Below, in pieces: positions 43,267-52,168 of a DNA stretch of 64,000 bases (positions are counted from its first letter, which is position 1; each line of letters opens with the position of its first letter). The stretch is taken from positions 17,199 to 81,198 of the forward strand of contig JAFVZB010000085.1 of assembly GCA_017508385.1 (NCBI GenBank), read 5' to 3'. The position numbers and the translations under genes were made by a program. This DNA is from Lentisphaeria bacterium (GTDB lineage Bacteria > Verrucomicrobiota > Lentisphaeria > Victivallales > Victivallaceae). The notes below the pieces were generated by a model. The model was given only the letters and a program-made list of their open reading frames with translations, was not told where the DNA came from and made no database searches.

Positions 43267-43305
43267 ATTTGATATTTGATTTTTTATCATCTATATTTGA
43301 TATTT
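43267..43305. promoter_or_regulatory. Direct repeat, possible AraC operator
   Basis: ATTTGATATTT occurs at 43267-43277 and 43295-43305 (28 bp apart), right upstream of the pseudopilin -35 box and between it and the divergent AraC gene. Spacing is longer than the usual two turns, so the assignment is tentative. Confidence 0.45.
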
Positions 43306-43429
43306 TGTCGTTTGTGATTTTGAGGCATGGTTTCAGCTCAAATTCTGCGGTTGAAGGCATTTGAAAAATTTTTGTTGCCGGGATATATTAAAATGTGATA
43401 AAAAACGAATGGAGTTTTGAAATGTTCAG

Positions 43430-44368
43430 GTGGATATGATAAAACCTATCGAAGGCAGCAGGGCAAGCGATACAGTATTCAGTGACAGATACAATGAAAA
43501 TTGCTTTGCACTGGCAAATGCCGAGTGGTACGATGTGCGTCCGTTTTCAACAACGATTTGGGTAAATGGTATAGCCGAAGTGGAACTCAACGGCTACTGG
43601 CATTGTATCAGAGAATGCCACTTGAGTATGATAATCGAGTACTGGCCCGAGGGAAGATGTGAATATGAGGTCAACGGCAAAACTCACGTCATCGAACCCG
43701 GAACGCTTTGTATCACCTGGCAGAGAAATCCCCGTTTGGTCCTGCGCAGTCACAATAACGAGCGTGCCCGCAAGATCAGGGTGACGCTCGGAGGAGGAGC
43801 TCTTTTAAGTATCGTTGAGTTGCTCAATCCGAAAAGAGAAAACATCTTTCATTTGACTGCTGAACAGCAAGCGGAATTTGTGCGGAAAGTCAACAGCCTG
43901 ATGTACACAATGAAGCATAAAGCTCCGGAAACAGCGGCACAACACTCTCTTGCAAGTTACGATTTCCTGCTTTTCATCTTCTCTGTCTGCAATAGAGTAC
44001 AGGGCAGTGAACGTGAGGAAATCAGCCGCGCCATAAGGTTTATGGTCAACTGCCGCGAGCAGGTCAGGTCGGTATCGCACCTCGCCGACATTTGCGGAAT
44101 AAGTGTGACGACCCTGAACCGCTTGTTCCGTGACAGGTTCGGGAAATCTCCCAAACAGTACTGGGATAAGATACGCTTCGGGCACGCGGCAAAGGCTCTT
44201 GCGACTTCGGATTTGCCGGTAAAAGAGGTCGGCTTTGACAACGGCTTCGGCAATCCGCTCTATTTTTCGACGGCGTTCAAAAAACATTTCGGCGTCTCTC
44301 CATCGGAATTCCGCCGCCTGGCGAGGGAGGGTAAAATCAAACCGGCAGAAATCGACATGGATTTATGA
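43430..44368 (+). CDS. AraC-family transcriptional regulator
   Basis: 312 residues. C-terminal double HTH: SVSHLADICGISVTTLNRLFRDRFGKSPKQYWDKIRFGHAAKAL and LPVKEVGFDNGFGNPLYFSTAFKKHFGVSPSEFRRLA. The N-terminal ~170 residues are a cupin-like sensor (CEYEVNGKTHVIEPGTLCITW). The start is uncertain between GTG 43430 and ATG 43436. Being divergent from the pseudopilin/beta-helix operon, it is likely that operon's regulator. Confidence 0.88.
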   Translation: MDMIKPIEGSRASDTVFSDRYNENCFALANAEWYDVRPFSTTIWVNGIAEVELNGYWHCIRECHLSMIIEYWPEGRCEYEVNGKTHVIEPGTLCITWQRNPRLVLRSHNNERARKIRVTLGGGALLSIVELLNPKRENIFHLTAEQQAEFVRKVNSLMYTMKHKAPETAAQHSLASYDFLLFIFSVCNRVQGSEREEISRAIRFMVNCREQVRSVSHLADICGISVTTLNRLFRDRFGKSPKQYWDKIRFGHAAKALATSDLPVKEVGFDNGFGNPLYFSTAFKKHFGVSPSEFRRLAREGKIKPAEIDMDL

Positions 44369-44476
44369 GCATGGTGCCGCCGGAATTTTCCGGGCGATTT
44401 TGATGCCGGAAACATCCGTTTTTATACGTTGTGAGAGAAAAAGTGTCATTTTTCGTTAAAATAAATGCAAAATGAC

Positions 44477-44506
44477 TTGATAATATTGCAAAAGGACTTA
44501 TATTAT
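44477..44506 (+). promoter_or_regulatory. Promoter of the structured RNA ahead of nusA
   Basis: TTGATA (44477-44482) and either TATATT (44499-44504, 16-bp spacer) or TATTAT (44501-44506, 18-bp spacer). Start expected near 44512. Confidence 0.55.
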
Positions 44507-44511
44507 CTTTT

Positions 44512-44679
44512 GTGATTGAAAGATCTGCACGGCAAAGATTGCCGGATGGTCTCCCCGCCGGAGTGAGGAACTCCGGTCCTTGAAGTCGGATGTGCGAAAG
44601 TGCGTCTCCGGGGAAATGTGAGAAATAGAGGGTTATTACCCGGTCAGGAGAAGTGGGAACCGTTCCCGCTTTTTTTGTT
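44512..44679 (+). ncRNA. Structured RNA of unknown class, about 165 nt, upstream of nusA
   Basis: Own promoter, then stems: CGGCAA/TTGCCG (44530-44535/44539-44544); a junction closed by TCCCCG/CGGGGA (44552-44557/44609-44614) holding CCGGAGT-gagga-ACTCCGG (44558-44576) and GATGTGC-gaaa-GTGCGTC (44589-44606, GNRA loop); GGGT/ACCC near 44630; and a terminator at 44653-44679. It is either a free small RNA or a nusA leader. I did not recognise a known riboswitch, T-box, 6S, SRP or RNase P pattern. Confidence 0.6.
44653..44679 (+). terminator. Intrinsic terminator/attenuator before nusA
   Basis: GTGGGAA, loop CCG, TTCCCGC, then eight T. It lies 74 bp before the nusA ATG, so it either ends the RNA above or attenuates the operon. 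Confidence 0.72.
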
Positions 44680-44752
44680 TTTTGCGTGCAGAAGATAAAA
44701 TCTGAAGAAGAACGGAAAAGCAGAAAGTAAAAAAAAGAAAGAGAGGTAGATT

Positions 44753-45988
44753 ATGGCAAATGAACTGCTCACAATTTTGGAATACATCGAACGCGAGCGC
44801 GGTATCAGTCGTGAGAGCATCACCGGAGCTCTTGAGAAAGCCATCAAAAATGCTTCCCACAAAAGTATCCATCCCGCAAGCAATCTCGATGTGGTGATCG
44901 ACCCCGCCACCGGTTCTATCAAGGCTTATGTTACGCTTGAAGTTGTGGAAGAGAATCCCAACAACGACCAGCTGGTCATCGACCGTGCCCGTGAGCGTTA
45001 TCCCGAGGTACAGCTCGGCGATGTCGTCAAGTGGGAGGTCACTCCCCGCAACTTCGGACGCATCGCCGCTCAGACCGCCCGTCAGGCGATCATAAATGAG
45101 CTGCGCAAAGCCGAGAAAGCCACGGTCAACGACGAGTTCGCCGAGCGTGTGGGGCAAATCATTACAGGAACAGTCCGCAGAGTCGATAACGGCAACATCA
45201 TCATCGACTTCCAGAAAGCCGAAGGAATCATGGCGGGCCGTGACCGCATCCACGATGAGGAGTATTATCCCGGTGACCACATCAACGCTCTGCTGGTCAA
45301 GGTTGACAGCAATACTTCCGGACCCAGTTTGATCGTTTCCCGCAGCAATCCGGAGTTCGTGGCGAAACTTTTTGAGCGTGAGGTGAGCGAGATCCGTGAC
45401 GGACTGGTCAAAATCATGGGCATCGCCCGTGAGCCCGGCAGACGCACCAAGATCGCTGTGATGTCAACTGACAGCCGTGTCGATCCCGTCGGAGCCTGTG
45501 TCGGAGTCCGCGGCAGCAGAGTCCGCCGTATCACCGATGAGCTTGAGAATGAGCGTATCGACATCATTCCCTACGATGCCGATATCAAAAAGTATGCCGC
45601 CAACGCCCTGCTGCCCGCCAAGGTGAAAGAGGTGCTGGTCAACGAAGAGAAACACGAGCTCACCGTTATCGTTACCGACGAGCAGTCGAGAGTTGCGTTC
45701 GGCCGCAAGGCTCAGAACATCCGCCTGACCGCAAAACTCATCAACTGGAACATCACTATCCGCAACGAGGAAAGTGAGCCGCAGATCACTCTCGAAGAGA
45801 AGATGGCGCAGGCGGCTGAAAAACTTGCAGCCGACTTCAATGTTTCAGTGGAAACCGCCAGAGTTCTGGTTTCCAACGGCTACGTCACCATCGACGGCAT
45901 CAAGGCAGCCGACGAAAGCGCACTGCTCGAGCTTGACGGTGTCGATGCCGAAGAGATTTCAGAGGCTCTCCGGGAGCTGGAAAAATAA
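44753..45988 (+). CDS. nusA: Transcription termination/antitermination factor NusA
   Basis: 411 residues. NusA N-terminal domain (ANELLTILEYIERERGISRESITGALEKAI), S1 domain (VGQIITGTVRRVDNGNIIIDF), KH domains (REPGRRTKIAVMSTDSRVDPVGACVGVRGSRVRRITDEL with the VGxxG-type GVRGSR loop; later DEQSRVAFGRKAQNIRLTAKL). A C-terminal HhH-like segment ends the chain (LLELDGVDAEEISEALRELEK). AGAGAGG precedes the start. rimP, usually just upstream in bacteria, is absent from the window. Confidence 0.97.
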   Translation: MANELLTILEYIERERGISRESITGALEKAIKNASHKSIHPASNLDVVIDPATGSIKAYVTLEVVEENPNNDQLVIDRARERYPEVQLGDVVKWEVTPRNFGRIAAQTARQAIINELRKAEKATVNDEFAERVGQIITGTVRRVDNGNIIIDFQKAEGIMAGRDRIHDEEYYPGDHINALLVKVDSNTSGPSLIVSRSNPEFVAKLFEREVSEIRDGLVKIMGIAREPGRRTKIAVMSTDSRVDPVGACVGVRGSRVRRITDELENERIDIIPYDADIKKYAANALLPAKVKEVLVNEEKHELTVIVTDEQSRVAFGRKAQNIRLTAKLINWNITIRNEESEPQITLEEKMAQAAEKLAADFNVSVETARVLVSNGYVTIDGIKAADESALLELDGVDAEEISEALRELEK

Positions 45989-46000
45989 GGAGATACTCTC

Positions 46001-48097
46001 ATGGCTAAACTTACAGTAAAAGATCTTTCCAAGAAATACGGAGTTTCCAGTCAGGAAATCATCCGCGAGCTCTCAGGTCAGGGTCTCGACCTCGACAAGG
46101 GCGATAAGAGTGTTATTCCTGAAGATATGGCTGAATTGGTGGATGCCTTTCTCGATGATGTTTACAACTCAGAAGACAACCACATGGTGAACAACAAGCG
46201 CAACAGCTCCGGAAACGGTAAGAAAGGTGCGCCCAAACGTGGCAGCGAGAACCAGAAGGGAGCCGACCGCAACAACAATTTCCGCAAAAGCGGCAGCAAA
46301 AACAGTGACTCTGCCAAGAGTGTCGCCGCCGGAAGCGAGATAACTCTTCAGACTCCCATCGTGGTGAAAAATCTCGCCGAGGCTCTCGGACGCAAGCCCA
46401 ATGAGGTCATCACCGACCTCATCAAACTGGGTGAGCTCGCCGGTATCAATCAGGCGATCAGCGAAGAGCTTGCCCGCAAAGTTTGCGAAAAATACGAGAT
46501 AACTCTGGTCATCGGAGCGGCTGAAAGCAAAAACACCTCCCGCCCGGTCAAGGTCGAGGAGGAGGAAGTTGATGACCCGGCTTCTCTCGTTGAGCGTCCT
46601 CCCGTAGTGACCTTCATGGGACACGTTGACCACGGCAAGACCAGCTTGCAGGATGCCATCCGTCACACCAATGTCACCGCCAAAGAGGCAGGTGCGATCA
46701 CTCAGCATATCGGAGCGTCAACCGTCGTCTTCAACGGCAAAGGCATAACCTTCATCGACACTCCCGGACACGCCGCTTTCTCAAATATGCGTGCCCGCGG
46801 AGCCAATGCCACCGATATCGTGGTACTGGTGGTATCCGCCGCCGAGGGCTTCAAACCCCAGACGGTCGAGGCGATGAATCACGCTCTGGCGGCGAAAGTT
46901 CCGATCATCGTCGCCATCAACAAGATCGACCTTCCCGATGCCGACCCCGACAAAGTTCTGCTCCACATGCAGCAGAACGGACTTACCAGTGAGGATTGGG
47001 GCGGCAGCATCGGTACAGTGCGGGTTTCCGCCAAGACCGGAGCAGGATTGCCCGATCTGCTTGAGCGTATTCTTATGGAAGCTGAGATGCTCGAACTCAA
47101 AGCCAATCCGAAGCGCAAACCCTCGGGAATCGTGCTCGAGGCACAGCTTGAGCAGGGACTCGGACCCACCGCCAGCACTCTGGTTCAGAACGGAACTCTC
47201 AAAGTCGGTGATGCCATCCTCTGCGGAGAGCATCACGGCAAAGTGCGTATGCTCTTCAACGACAAGGGCGAGCGTGTGAAGTCCGCAGGTCCGAGCACTC
47301 CGGTCAAGATCGTCGGTATCACCGGAGTCCCCGAAGCCGGAGACCAGCTCGAATTCTTCAAGAGTGAGAAAGAGGCCCGTGCCGCTGCCGAAGAGCGTGT
47401 CGCCGAAAAACGGGGCAAAATGCTCGCCGCCAGCAGCATCACCAGTGCCGAGGATATCTTCAGCAAGCTCAACAAAGAGGAGCAGAACAGTCTCAACATC
47501 ATCATCAAGAGCGATGTCAAGGGTTCAGGTGAAGCCATCGCCGGTTCACTTGAACAGCTCCCGAGTGAGAAGATCCGCACCGAGGTGGTTTACAACGGAG
47601 TGGGCCCCATCAGCGAAAGCGATATCGACCTTGCCGCCGCCACCGGCAGCATCGTGGTCGGATTCCACGTCAGAGTCAACCCCGGAGTCAATGACCTCGC
47701 CAAAAAACGCGGCGTTGAGATTCGTCTTTACAGTATCATCTACGAGCTGCTTGAGGATATCACCGACGCTCTCGCCGGTAAACTTGAGCCCGAAAAACGT
47801 GAAAAAGTTATCGGAACAGCCCGTATTCTCCAGATATTTGAACTCAGCAAAGGTCCGAGAATTTGCGGATGCCGTGTCGATACCGGTGTGGTCAAAGTCG
47901 GAGCAAAAGCCAGAGTCCACCGCAACAAAGAGCTCATCTACAACGGTGAAGTCGCAAGTTTGCGCCACTTCAAAGATGATGTCCGTGAGGTCAAAGCCGG
48001 ACTCGAGTGCGGAATCCGTCTGGATAACTTCGTTGATTTCGACGAGGGCGACGAGATCGAGATTTATGAAATCGAACTGAAAAAGGCGACACTCTGA
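46001..48097 (+). CDS. infB: Translation initiation factor IF-2
   Basis: 698 residues, a short IF-2 with an N-terminal helix ([22 protein letters not shown]) and a low-complexity Asn/Gly/Lys linker. G domain: [40 protein letters not shown]. Domains C1-C2 follow. It brings initiator tRNA to the ribosome. It lies 12 bp after nusA, with rbfA overlapping its stop. Confidence 0.98.
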   Translation: MAKLTVKDLSKKYGVSSQEIIRELSGQGLDLDKGDKSVIPEDMAELVDAFLDDVYNSEDNHMVNNKRNSSGNGKKGAPKRGSENQKGADRNNNFRKSGSKNSDSAKSVAAGSEITLQTPIVVKNLAEALGRKPNEVITDLIKLGELAGINQAISEELARKVCEKYEITLVIGAAESKNTSRPVKVEEEEVDDPASLVERPPVVTFMGHVDHGKTSLQDAIRHTNVTAKEAGAITQHIGASTVVFNGKGITFIDTPGHAAFSNMRARGANATDIVVLVVSAAEGFKPQTVEAMNHALAAKVPIIVAINKIDLPDADPDKVLLHMQQNGLTSEDWGGSIGTVRVSAKTGAGLPDLLERILMEAEMLELKANPKRKPSGIVLEAQLEQGLGPTASTLVQNGTLKVGDAILCGEHHGKVRMLFNDKGERVKSAGPSTPVKIVGITGVPEAGDQLEFFKSEKEARAAAEERVAEKRGKMLAASSITSAEDIFSKLNKEEQNSLNIIIKSDVKGSGEAIAGSLEQLPSEKIRTEVVYNGVGPISESDIDLAAATGSIVVGFHVRVNPGVNDLAKKRGVEIRLYSIIYELLEDITDALAGKLEPEKREKVIGTARILQIFELSKGPRICGCRVDTGVVKVGAKARVHRNKELIYNGEVASLRHFKDDVREVKAGLECGIRLDNFVDFDEGDEIEIYEIELKKATL

Positions 48098-48462
48098 TGG
48101 CGGAAAAAGTAGATCGTTTGACCAGAGTGAACGAGCTCATCAAACGTGAGCTCGCAGGACTCTTCGGACGCGGATTGTTTTCCGCTCCCGGAATGCTGGT
48201 TTCAGTGACCGAGGTGGTGACATCCGTTGATTTGCGCAATGCGACAGTTTACGTCAGCATCATGGGCGGAAAAGCAAGCGAGCGTGAGAGTGTCATGCAC
48301 CAGCTGGAACAGCTCCGCACTGATTTTCAGCGTGAGCTTGCCAGAACACTTGCGTTCAAGCACACTCCGGTGCTCTGCTACAAGCTCGACCGCCGCTTCG
48401 AAAGAGGCGACCGGGTGCTCGAATTGATCAATGAGGCAGAACAAAATGGCGGAGATAAGTAA
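48097..48462 (+). CDS. rbfA: Ribosome-binding factor A
   Basis: 121 residues, with RVNELIKRELAGLF and the KH-like VTEVVTSVDLRNATVYVSIMG region, ending in RRFERGDRVLELINEA. Matures 16S rRNA in the 30S subunit. Its start overlaps infB by one base. Confidence 0.94.
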   Translation: MAEKVDRLTRVNELIKRELAGLFGRGLFSAPGMLVSVTEVVTSVDLRNATVYVSIMGGKASERESVMHQLEQLRTDFQRELARTLAFKHTPVLCYKLDRRFERGDRVLELINEAEQNGGDK

Positions 48463-49429
48463 AGATTTTTGCGCCAGTGTAAGCAGTGGAAAGAGTTTCC
48501 TTATCTTCACCCATGTGCGTCCTGACGGAGATGCTCTGGGCAGTTCGTTCGGTTTGAGGGATTGCCTGAGAGTTTCGGGAAGAGCTGCCGATGTGGTCAT
48601 TCCATACGATATGCCTGACCGCTACCTCAATTTCTTTTCAGGAGCTTTGAAGAGTGCAAGTGAGGCTCAGCTTGTGGCTTGCGACCGCATAATCGTGCTC
48701 GACTGCGCTACTTCAGAGCGCATCGAGACCGGCGGAGCAGAGCTTGAAAAGTACTCCTCAAAACTCTGCAACCTTGACCACCACCGTGGCAACACCACTG
48801 AGAAGATCTCCGCATTTTCTTATGTTGACCCCGATGCTTCAAGTACCTGCCAGCTGACGGCTGAGTTGACCGAAAAGTGCGGTTTTCCCATGCCTCAGAG
48901 TGCGGCGACCTCACTGCTCATCGGTATGATGACCGATACCGGAAATTTCCGTTTCAGCAACACCACCGGTGATACACTGCGTTGTGCGGCAAGGCTCATC
49001 GACCGCGGAGCAGAGCTTGAAAAGGCGGTCAATACCATATATTTCAGCAAGTCCATGCGCCAGCGCAACTTCGAGACCGATATGATAATCAACGCCATGA
49101 AGTTTGCCTTCGACAACCGTGTGGCATACGCCTATATCACCGATGAGATGCTCGAGCGTCACAACTTCAGTCTCAAAGAGGATGAGGGAATAATCGATAT
49201 CCTGCGTGAGATAGATACGGTGGTCATCTCCATGCTCATCCACAAAAAAGATGGAGCATATAAACTATCGATGCGCAGCAAAGACCGCAGATATCCGGTA
49301 GGACCTGTCGCCCGTCTCTTCGGCGGCGGCGGACACGACCTTGCCGCAGGAGCGACACTCAACGGTGAAAGTATAAAAGATGTGCTCGATGTGATCCTGC
49401 CGGAGTTTCAGAAGCTGCTCGGGAGTTGA
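48446..49429 (+). CDS. nrnA: DHH-family phosphoesterase NrnA-like
   Basis: 327 residues. DHH motifs: FLIFTHVRPDGDALGSSFGL, VLDCATSERIE, CNLDHHRGNT, SYVDPDASSTCQL and GMMTDTGNFRFSN; DHHA1 domain with MSMRSKDRRYPVGPVARLFGGGGHDLAAGATL. It degrades nanoRNA and 3'-phosphoadenosine 5'-phosphate (pAp). ATG 48446 overlaps rbfA by 17 bp; an upstream ATG at 48431 is possible. The nusA-infB-rbfA-nrnA order is common. Confidence 0.93.
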   Translation: MAEISKDFCASVSSGKSFLIFTHVRPDGDALGSSFGLRDCLRVSGRAADVVIPYDMPDRYLNFFSGALKSASEAQLVACDRIIVLDCATSERIETGGAELEKYSSKLCNLDHHRGNTTEKISAFSYVDPDASSTCQLTAELTEKCGFPMPQSAATSLLIGMMTDTGNFRFSNTTGDTLRCAARLIDRGAELEKAVNTIYFSKSMRQRNFETDMIINAMKFAFDNRVAYAYITDEMLERHNFSLKEDEGIIDILREIDTVVISMLIHKKDGAYKLSMRSKDRRYPVGPVARLFGGGGHDLAAGATLNGESIKDVLDVILPEFQKLLGS

Positions 49430-49442
49430 AGCGGAGTGGAAA

Positions 49443-51608
49443 ATGATGGTGCGCCGGAGTACAAAATTTCTTCTTTTGCTTGCCGCATCTTTGATGCTGC
49501 TTTTTACCGGCTGTACGGTAGTGCAGGAAAATATCACTCCGGAAGAGCAGAACACCATCTCCCTCAGCCGTATCCAGAATACCTACGCCGGAGCCGACCC
49601 GATCGAACCGTTCAACCGTTCGATGTTTGCGGTCACCGATTTCTGCATGAGTTATATCCTCGATCCGCTGGGCAGGGTTTACTGTACGATATTGCCCCGT
49701 CCGGTCATTGAGTGCATAGATAACGCCTGCATCAATCTGGAGTTCCCCGCCCGGGCGGTGAGCTGTCTTTTGCGTGCCGAGTGGGGCGGAGCTCTCGATG
49801 AGACGGTAAGGTTTTTCGTCAACACCATCGTCGGAATCGCCGGATTTTTCGACCCGGCAAAGCACTGGCTGCACATATACAGCACCGAGTCAAACTTCGG
49901 ACAGGCTTTTGCCACTTGGGGAATCGCTCCCGGGTGCACCTTTATTCTGCCCTTTTCATCAGCCGCCAACGTGCGTGACACGGTGGGACTGCTCTTTGAT
50001 ATGGCGTTTGACTGCAAGACCTATATCCCCTATTGCGGCTGGGCGACCGGACTCAACCGTGCGGTCATGGCTCAGGATAAATACTCATCGGCTTTCGATG
50101 GTATGCGTGACCCCTACAAGGGATTTACTGCGTACTCCGTGCTCAGCAACGAGATGGGCAGACAGCTCTGGGGCTACCGTTACCGCAACGCCCTGCGGGA
50201 TGAGTGGAAAAAGCGGGCGCAGGAGCAGAATTGCGATGAGCCCGAACCTGCTCCGCTCGAACCTGAAGTTCCGGTATCCAAGCCGAAGTGGGCGCAGCAG
50301 ACCCGCTGGGTCGGGCTGAACGGATACTATGGAGTAAATCCCGTGACCGACAGTTTGAGGAGCGTGCTTTTCAAAGAGCAGAACCGCAACAGTTTCTGGT
50401 ACATGCCGCTCTCGCTCTTCTGTCAGGATTTTATCTGCGACCGCTGTGTTTACAAAATAAAAGAGCAGAACAGAACCATGCGCTATGCTTTCTGGGATGC
50501 TCCGGAGGTGGAAGAAAATCAAACTGTTCCTCCTGAAAAGCTGGTGATACTGCTGCCGGGTATCGGCGGAACTTACATGGATAGCTCACCCGTGGCATTT
50601 GCCGAACTGTTCCATAAACAGCAGGCGAAAGTCGTGGTCATCAACAGTACATTTTCGTGGCAGTTCCACGAGGGCAGAACCGATGGTGAGCTGCCGGGAT
50701 TTCTCCCTGTTGATGCCGCCGAGTTGAGAAGAGTCATCAAAAGGGTGCTCGCTGATTTGAAAGAGCGTGAAAAGATAAAATCTCCTGAACTGGTGCTTGC
50801 CGGTTACTCTTTCGGAGCAATGCACACACTGAAAATCGCCGACCTCGAGTTTGAAGATGAAGAGATAGGTTTTTCCCGTTACGTTGCGATAAATCCTCCG
50901 GTGTCATTGAAAAATGCGGTGAAAGCGGCAGACACGCTCGCCTCAAAAGGAGCAGGACTTACTGATAAGGATATCAAAGAAAACTTCATTGATGCGGCAG
51001 GCAGAATAATGGCGGCATCCAATTTGCAGCTGCCTCCGTATGCTCCCGGTGGAAAGCGGGATATCAGGCTTTACCGCATTGATATTCCGGAGCGTGAGAG
51101 CAGTGTATTGGTCGGACTGAACTTGAGAAACTCCATGCGTGAACTTCTTTTGTCTGCTCACGGAGAAAAGCCGCTTGCCGGAATAAAAAACAGTGCTGAA
51201 AAGATACGCAAAAACAACCTCTATCTTGAGCTTGACCGGGTGACTTTCAAAACCTACGCAGAAAAAATACTCGCCTCCCGTTACGATGACGTTCCGCTCG
51301 AGCGTCTTTACGGCATGAGCGACCTGCGGAGCATAGCTTCCACTCTTGCCCACGACGAGCGGGTGCTGGTGTTCCACAACTTCGATGATTTCCTTTTGAC
51401 TCCCGGCGACCGCAAGTTTCTGAGCGACACTCTCGGCAGCCGTCTCACCTGGTTCACCCGGGGCGGACACCTCGGCAATCTCTATGTCAAACAGGTGCAG
51501 GATATGATTTCCGAAGCGGTGGTTTCAGGAGCAAAGAGCAAAAAAGATATTCCGGCAAAGGAACGTCTGCTGCCGCATAACATCAAAAAGAGACGTCCGA
51601 TGAAGTGA
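49443..51608 (+). CDS. MlaA lipoprotein fused to an alpha/beta serine hydrolase
   Basis: 721 residues. A lipoprotein signal ends in FTGC (Cys24). Residues 52-245 are MlaA/VacJ: DPIEPFNRSMFAVTDF, then TVRFFVNTIVGIAGFFDPA, FGQAFATWGIAPGCTFILPF, and MRDPYKGFTAYSV. After a Pro/Glu linker (265-280) comes a hydrolase: LPGIGGTYMDSSP (372-383, oxyanion region), nucleophile elbow GYSFG (Ser456), probable Asp in HNFDDF (645-650) and His676 in RGGHLGN. MlaA removes phospholipids from the outer leaflet of the outer membrane. The joined hydrolase could be a phospholipase acting on the same lipids; that step is inference. The start follows TGGAAA. Confidence 0.85.
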   Translation: MMVRRSTKFLLLLAASLMLLFTGCTVVQENITPEEQNTISLSRIQNTYAGADPIEPFNRSMFAVTDFCMSYILDPLGRVYCTILPRPVIECIDNACINLEFPARAVSCLLRAEWGGALDETVRFFVNTIVGIAGFFDPAKHWLHIYSTESNFGQAFATWGIAPGCTFILPFSSAANVRDTVGLLFDMAFDCKTYIPYCGWATGLNRAVMAQDKYSSAFDGMRDPYKGFTAYSVLSNEMGRQLWGYRYRNALRDEWKKRAQEQNCDEPEPAPLEPEVPVSKPKWAQQTRWVGLNGYYGVNPVTDSLRSVLFKEQNRNSFWYMPLSLFCQDFICDRCVYKIKEQNRTMRYAFWDAPEVEENQTVPPEKLVILLPGIGGTYMDSSPVAFAELFHKQQAKVVVINSTFSWQFHEGRTDGELPGFLPVDAAELRRVIKRVLADLKEREKIKSPELVLAGYSFGAMHTLKIADLEFEDEEIGFSRYVAINPPVSLKNAVKAADTLASKGAGLTDKDIKENFIDAAGRIMAASNLQLPPYAPGGKRDIRLYRIDIPERESSVLVGLNLRNSMRELLLSAHGEKPLAGIKNSAEKIRKNNLYLELDRVTFKTYAEKILASRYDDVPLERLYGMSDLRSIASTLAHDERVLVFHNFDDFLLTPGDRKFLSDTLGSRLTWFTRGGHLGNLYVKQVQDMISEAVVSGAKSKKDIPAKERLLPHNIKKRRPMK

Positions 51609-51678
51609 CGGATAGTTTTTCTGATGTTTTTCTGCATTGTCCGGAAAATAATGCAAAAAGATTTTTTGTTTGCGGTTG

Positions 51679-51707
51679 AAAAAAAGGTTTCAACGATGTA
51701 TTTTATT
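51679..51707 (+). promoter_or_regulatory. Promoter with inverted repeat before the dksA-like gene
   Basis: TTGAAA, a 17-bp spacer and TATTTT, near 51678-51708. The -35 box lies inside the inverted repeat GTTGAAA-N6-TTTCAAC, a candidate repressor or activator site. Coordinates are approximate by a base or two. Confidence 0.45.
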
Positions 51708-51730
51708 AAGATGTAAGAAATTATAACAAT

Positions 51731-51758
51731 GTTTCCCCGTTTGCTTTGCGGGGAAAAC
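51731..51758 (+). other. Leader hairpin before the dksA-like gene
   Basis: GTTTCCCCG (51731-51739) pairs with CGGGGAAAAC (51749-51758). It is followed, without a T-run, by the ribosome site CAGGAG at about 51767. It may stabilise the mRNA or tune translation. Confidence 0.4.
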
Positions 51759-51778
51759 AATGAATACAGGAGCATACG

Positions 51779-52168
51779 ATGAATAAAAAAGGTGCCAAAC
51801 AATTTGAAGGCAAGGAGCTTGAATTTTACAACCTGCTGCTCAAGACCCGTGAGCAGGTCTGCAGTCAGATGCAGCAGTACAGCGAAAATGCTCTTGATGT
51901 TTCCAACAGCGACAAGCGTGGAGTCACCACCCACATGGCAGATATATCCAGCGACAACACCCGTCACGAGATGGAACTTCAGCTGCTCTCTGAGGATGGC
52001 GACGTGCTCAAACTCATCGACGCCGCCATCGAGCGTCTTTACAACGGAACTTACGGCAAGTGCCTCGACTGCGACCAGATGATTCCCGAAGGACGTCTCA
52101 AAGTGCGCCCCTACGCCATCTACTGCATCAAATGCAAAAGCAAGCGTGAAGAGGCGATGAAGTATTGA
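51779..52168 (+). CDS. DksA/TraR-family zinc-finger protein
   Basis: 129 residues. Coiled region with Glu-rich helices, then GKCLDCDQMIPEGRLKVRPYAIYCIKCKSKRE, a CxxC-N17-CxxC zinc finger typical of DksA/YbiI-type proteins. True DksA has a DxxDxA tip; here the loop differs (SSDNTRHEME), so ppGpp-linked RNA-polymerase control is probable but not assured. Overlaps lspA by 4 bp; a start codon pair is translationally coupled. Confidence 0.88.
   Translation: MNKKGAKQFEGKELEFYNLLLKTREQVCSQMQQYSENALDVSNSDKRGVTTHMADISSDNTRHEMELQLLSEDGDVLKLIDAAIERLYNGTYGKCLDCDQMIPEGRLKVRPYAIYCIKCKSKREEAMKY

Noticed and set aside
44512..44679. Candidate 6S, SRP, T-box, cobalamin or cyclic-di-GMP RNA before nusA
   Set aside because: None of the conserved cores matched: no SRP GNAR loop region, no long 6S-type duplex, no T-box specifier and AGGGTGG box, no cobalamin GCCACTG box. 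The GTGGGAACCG string is simply the 5' arm of the terminator.
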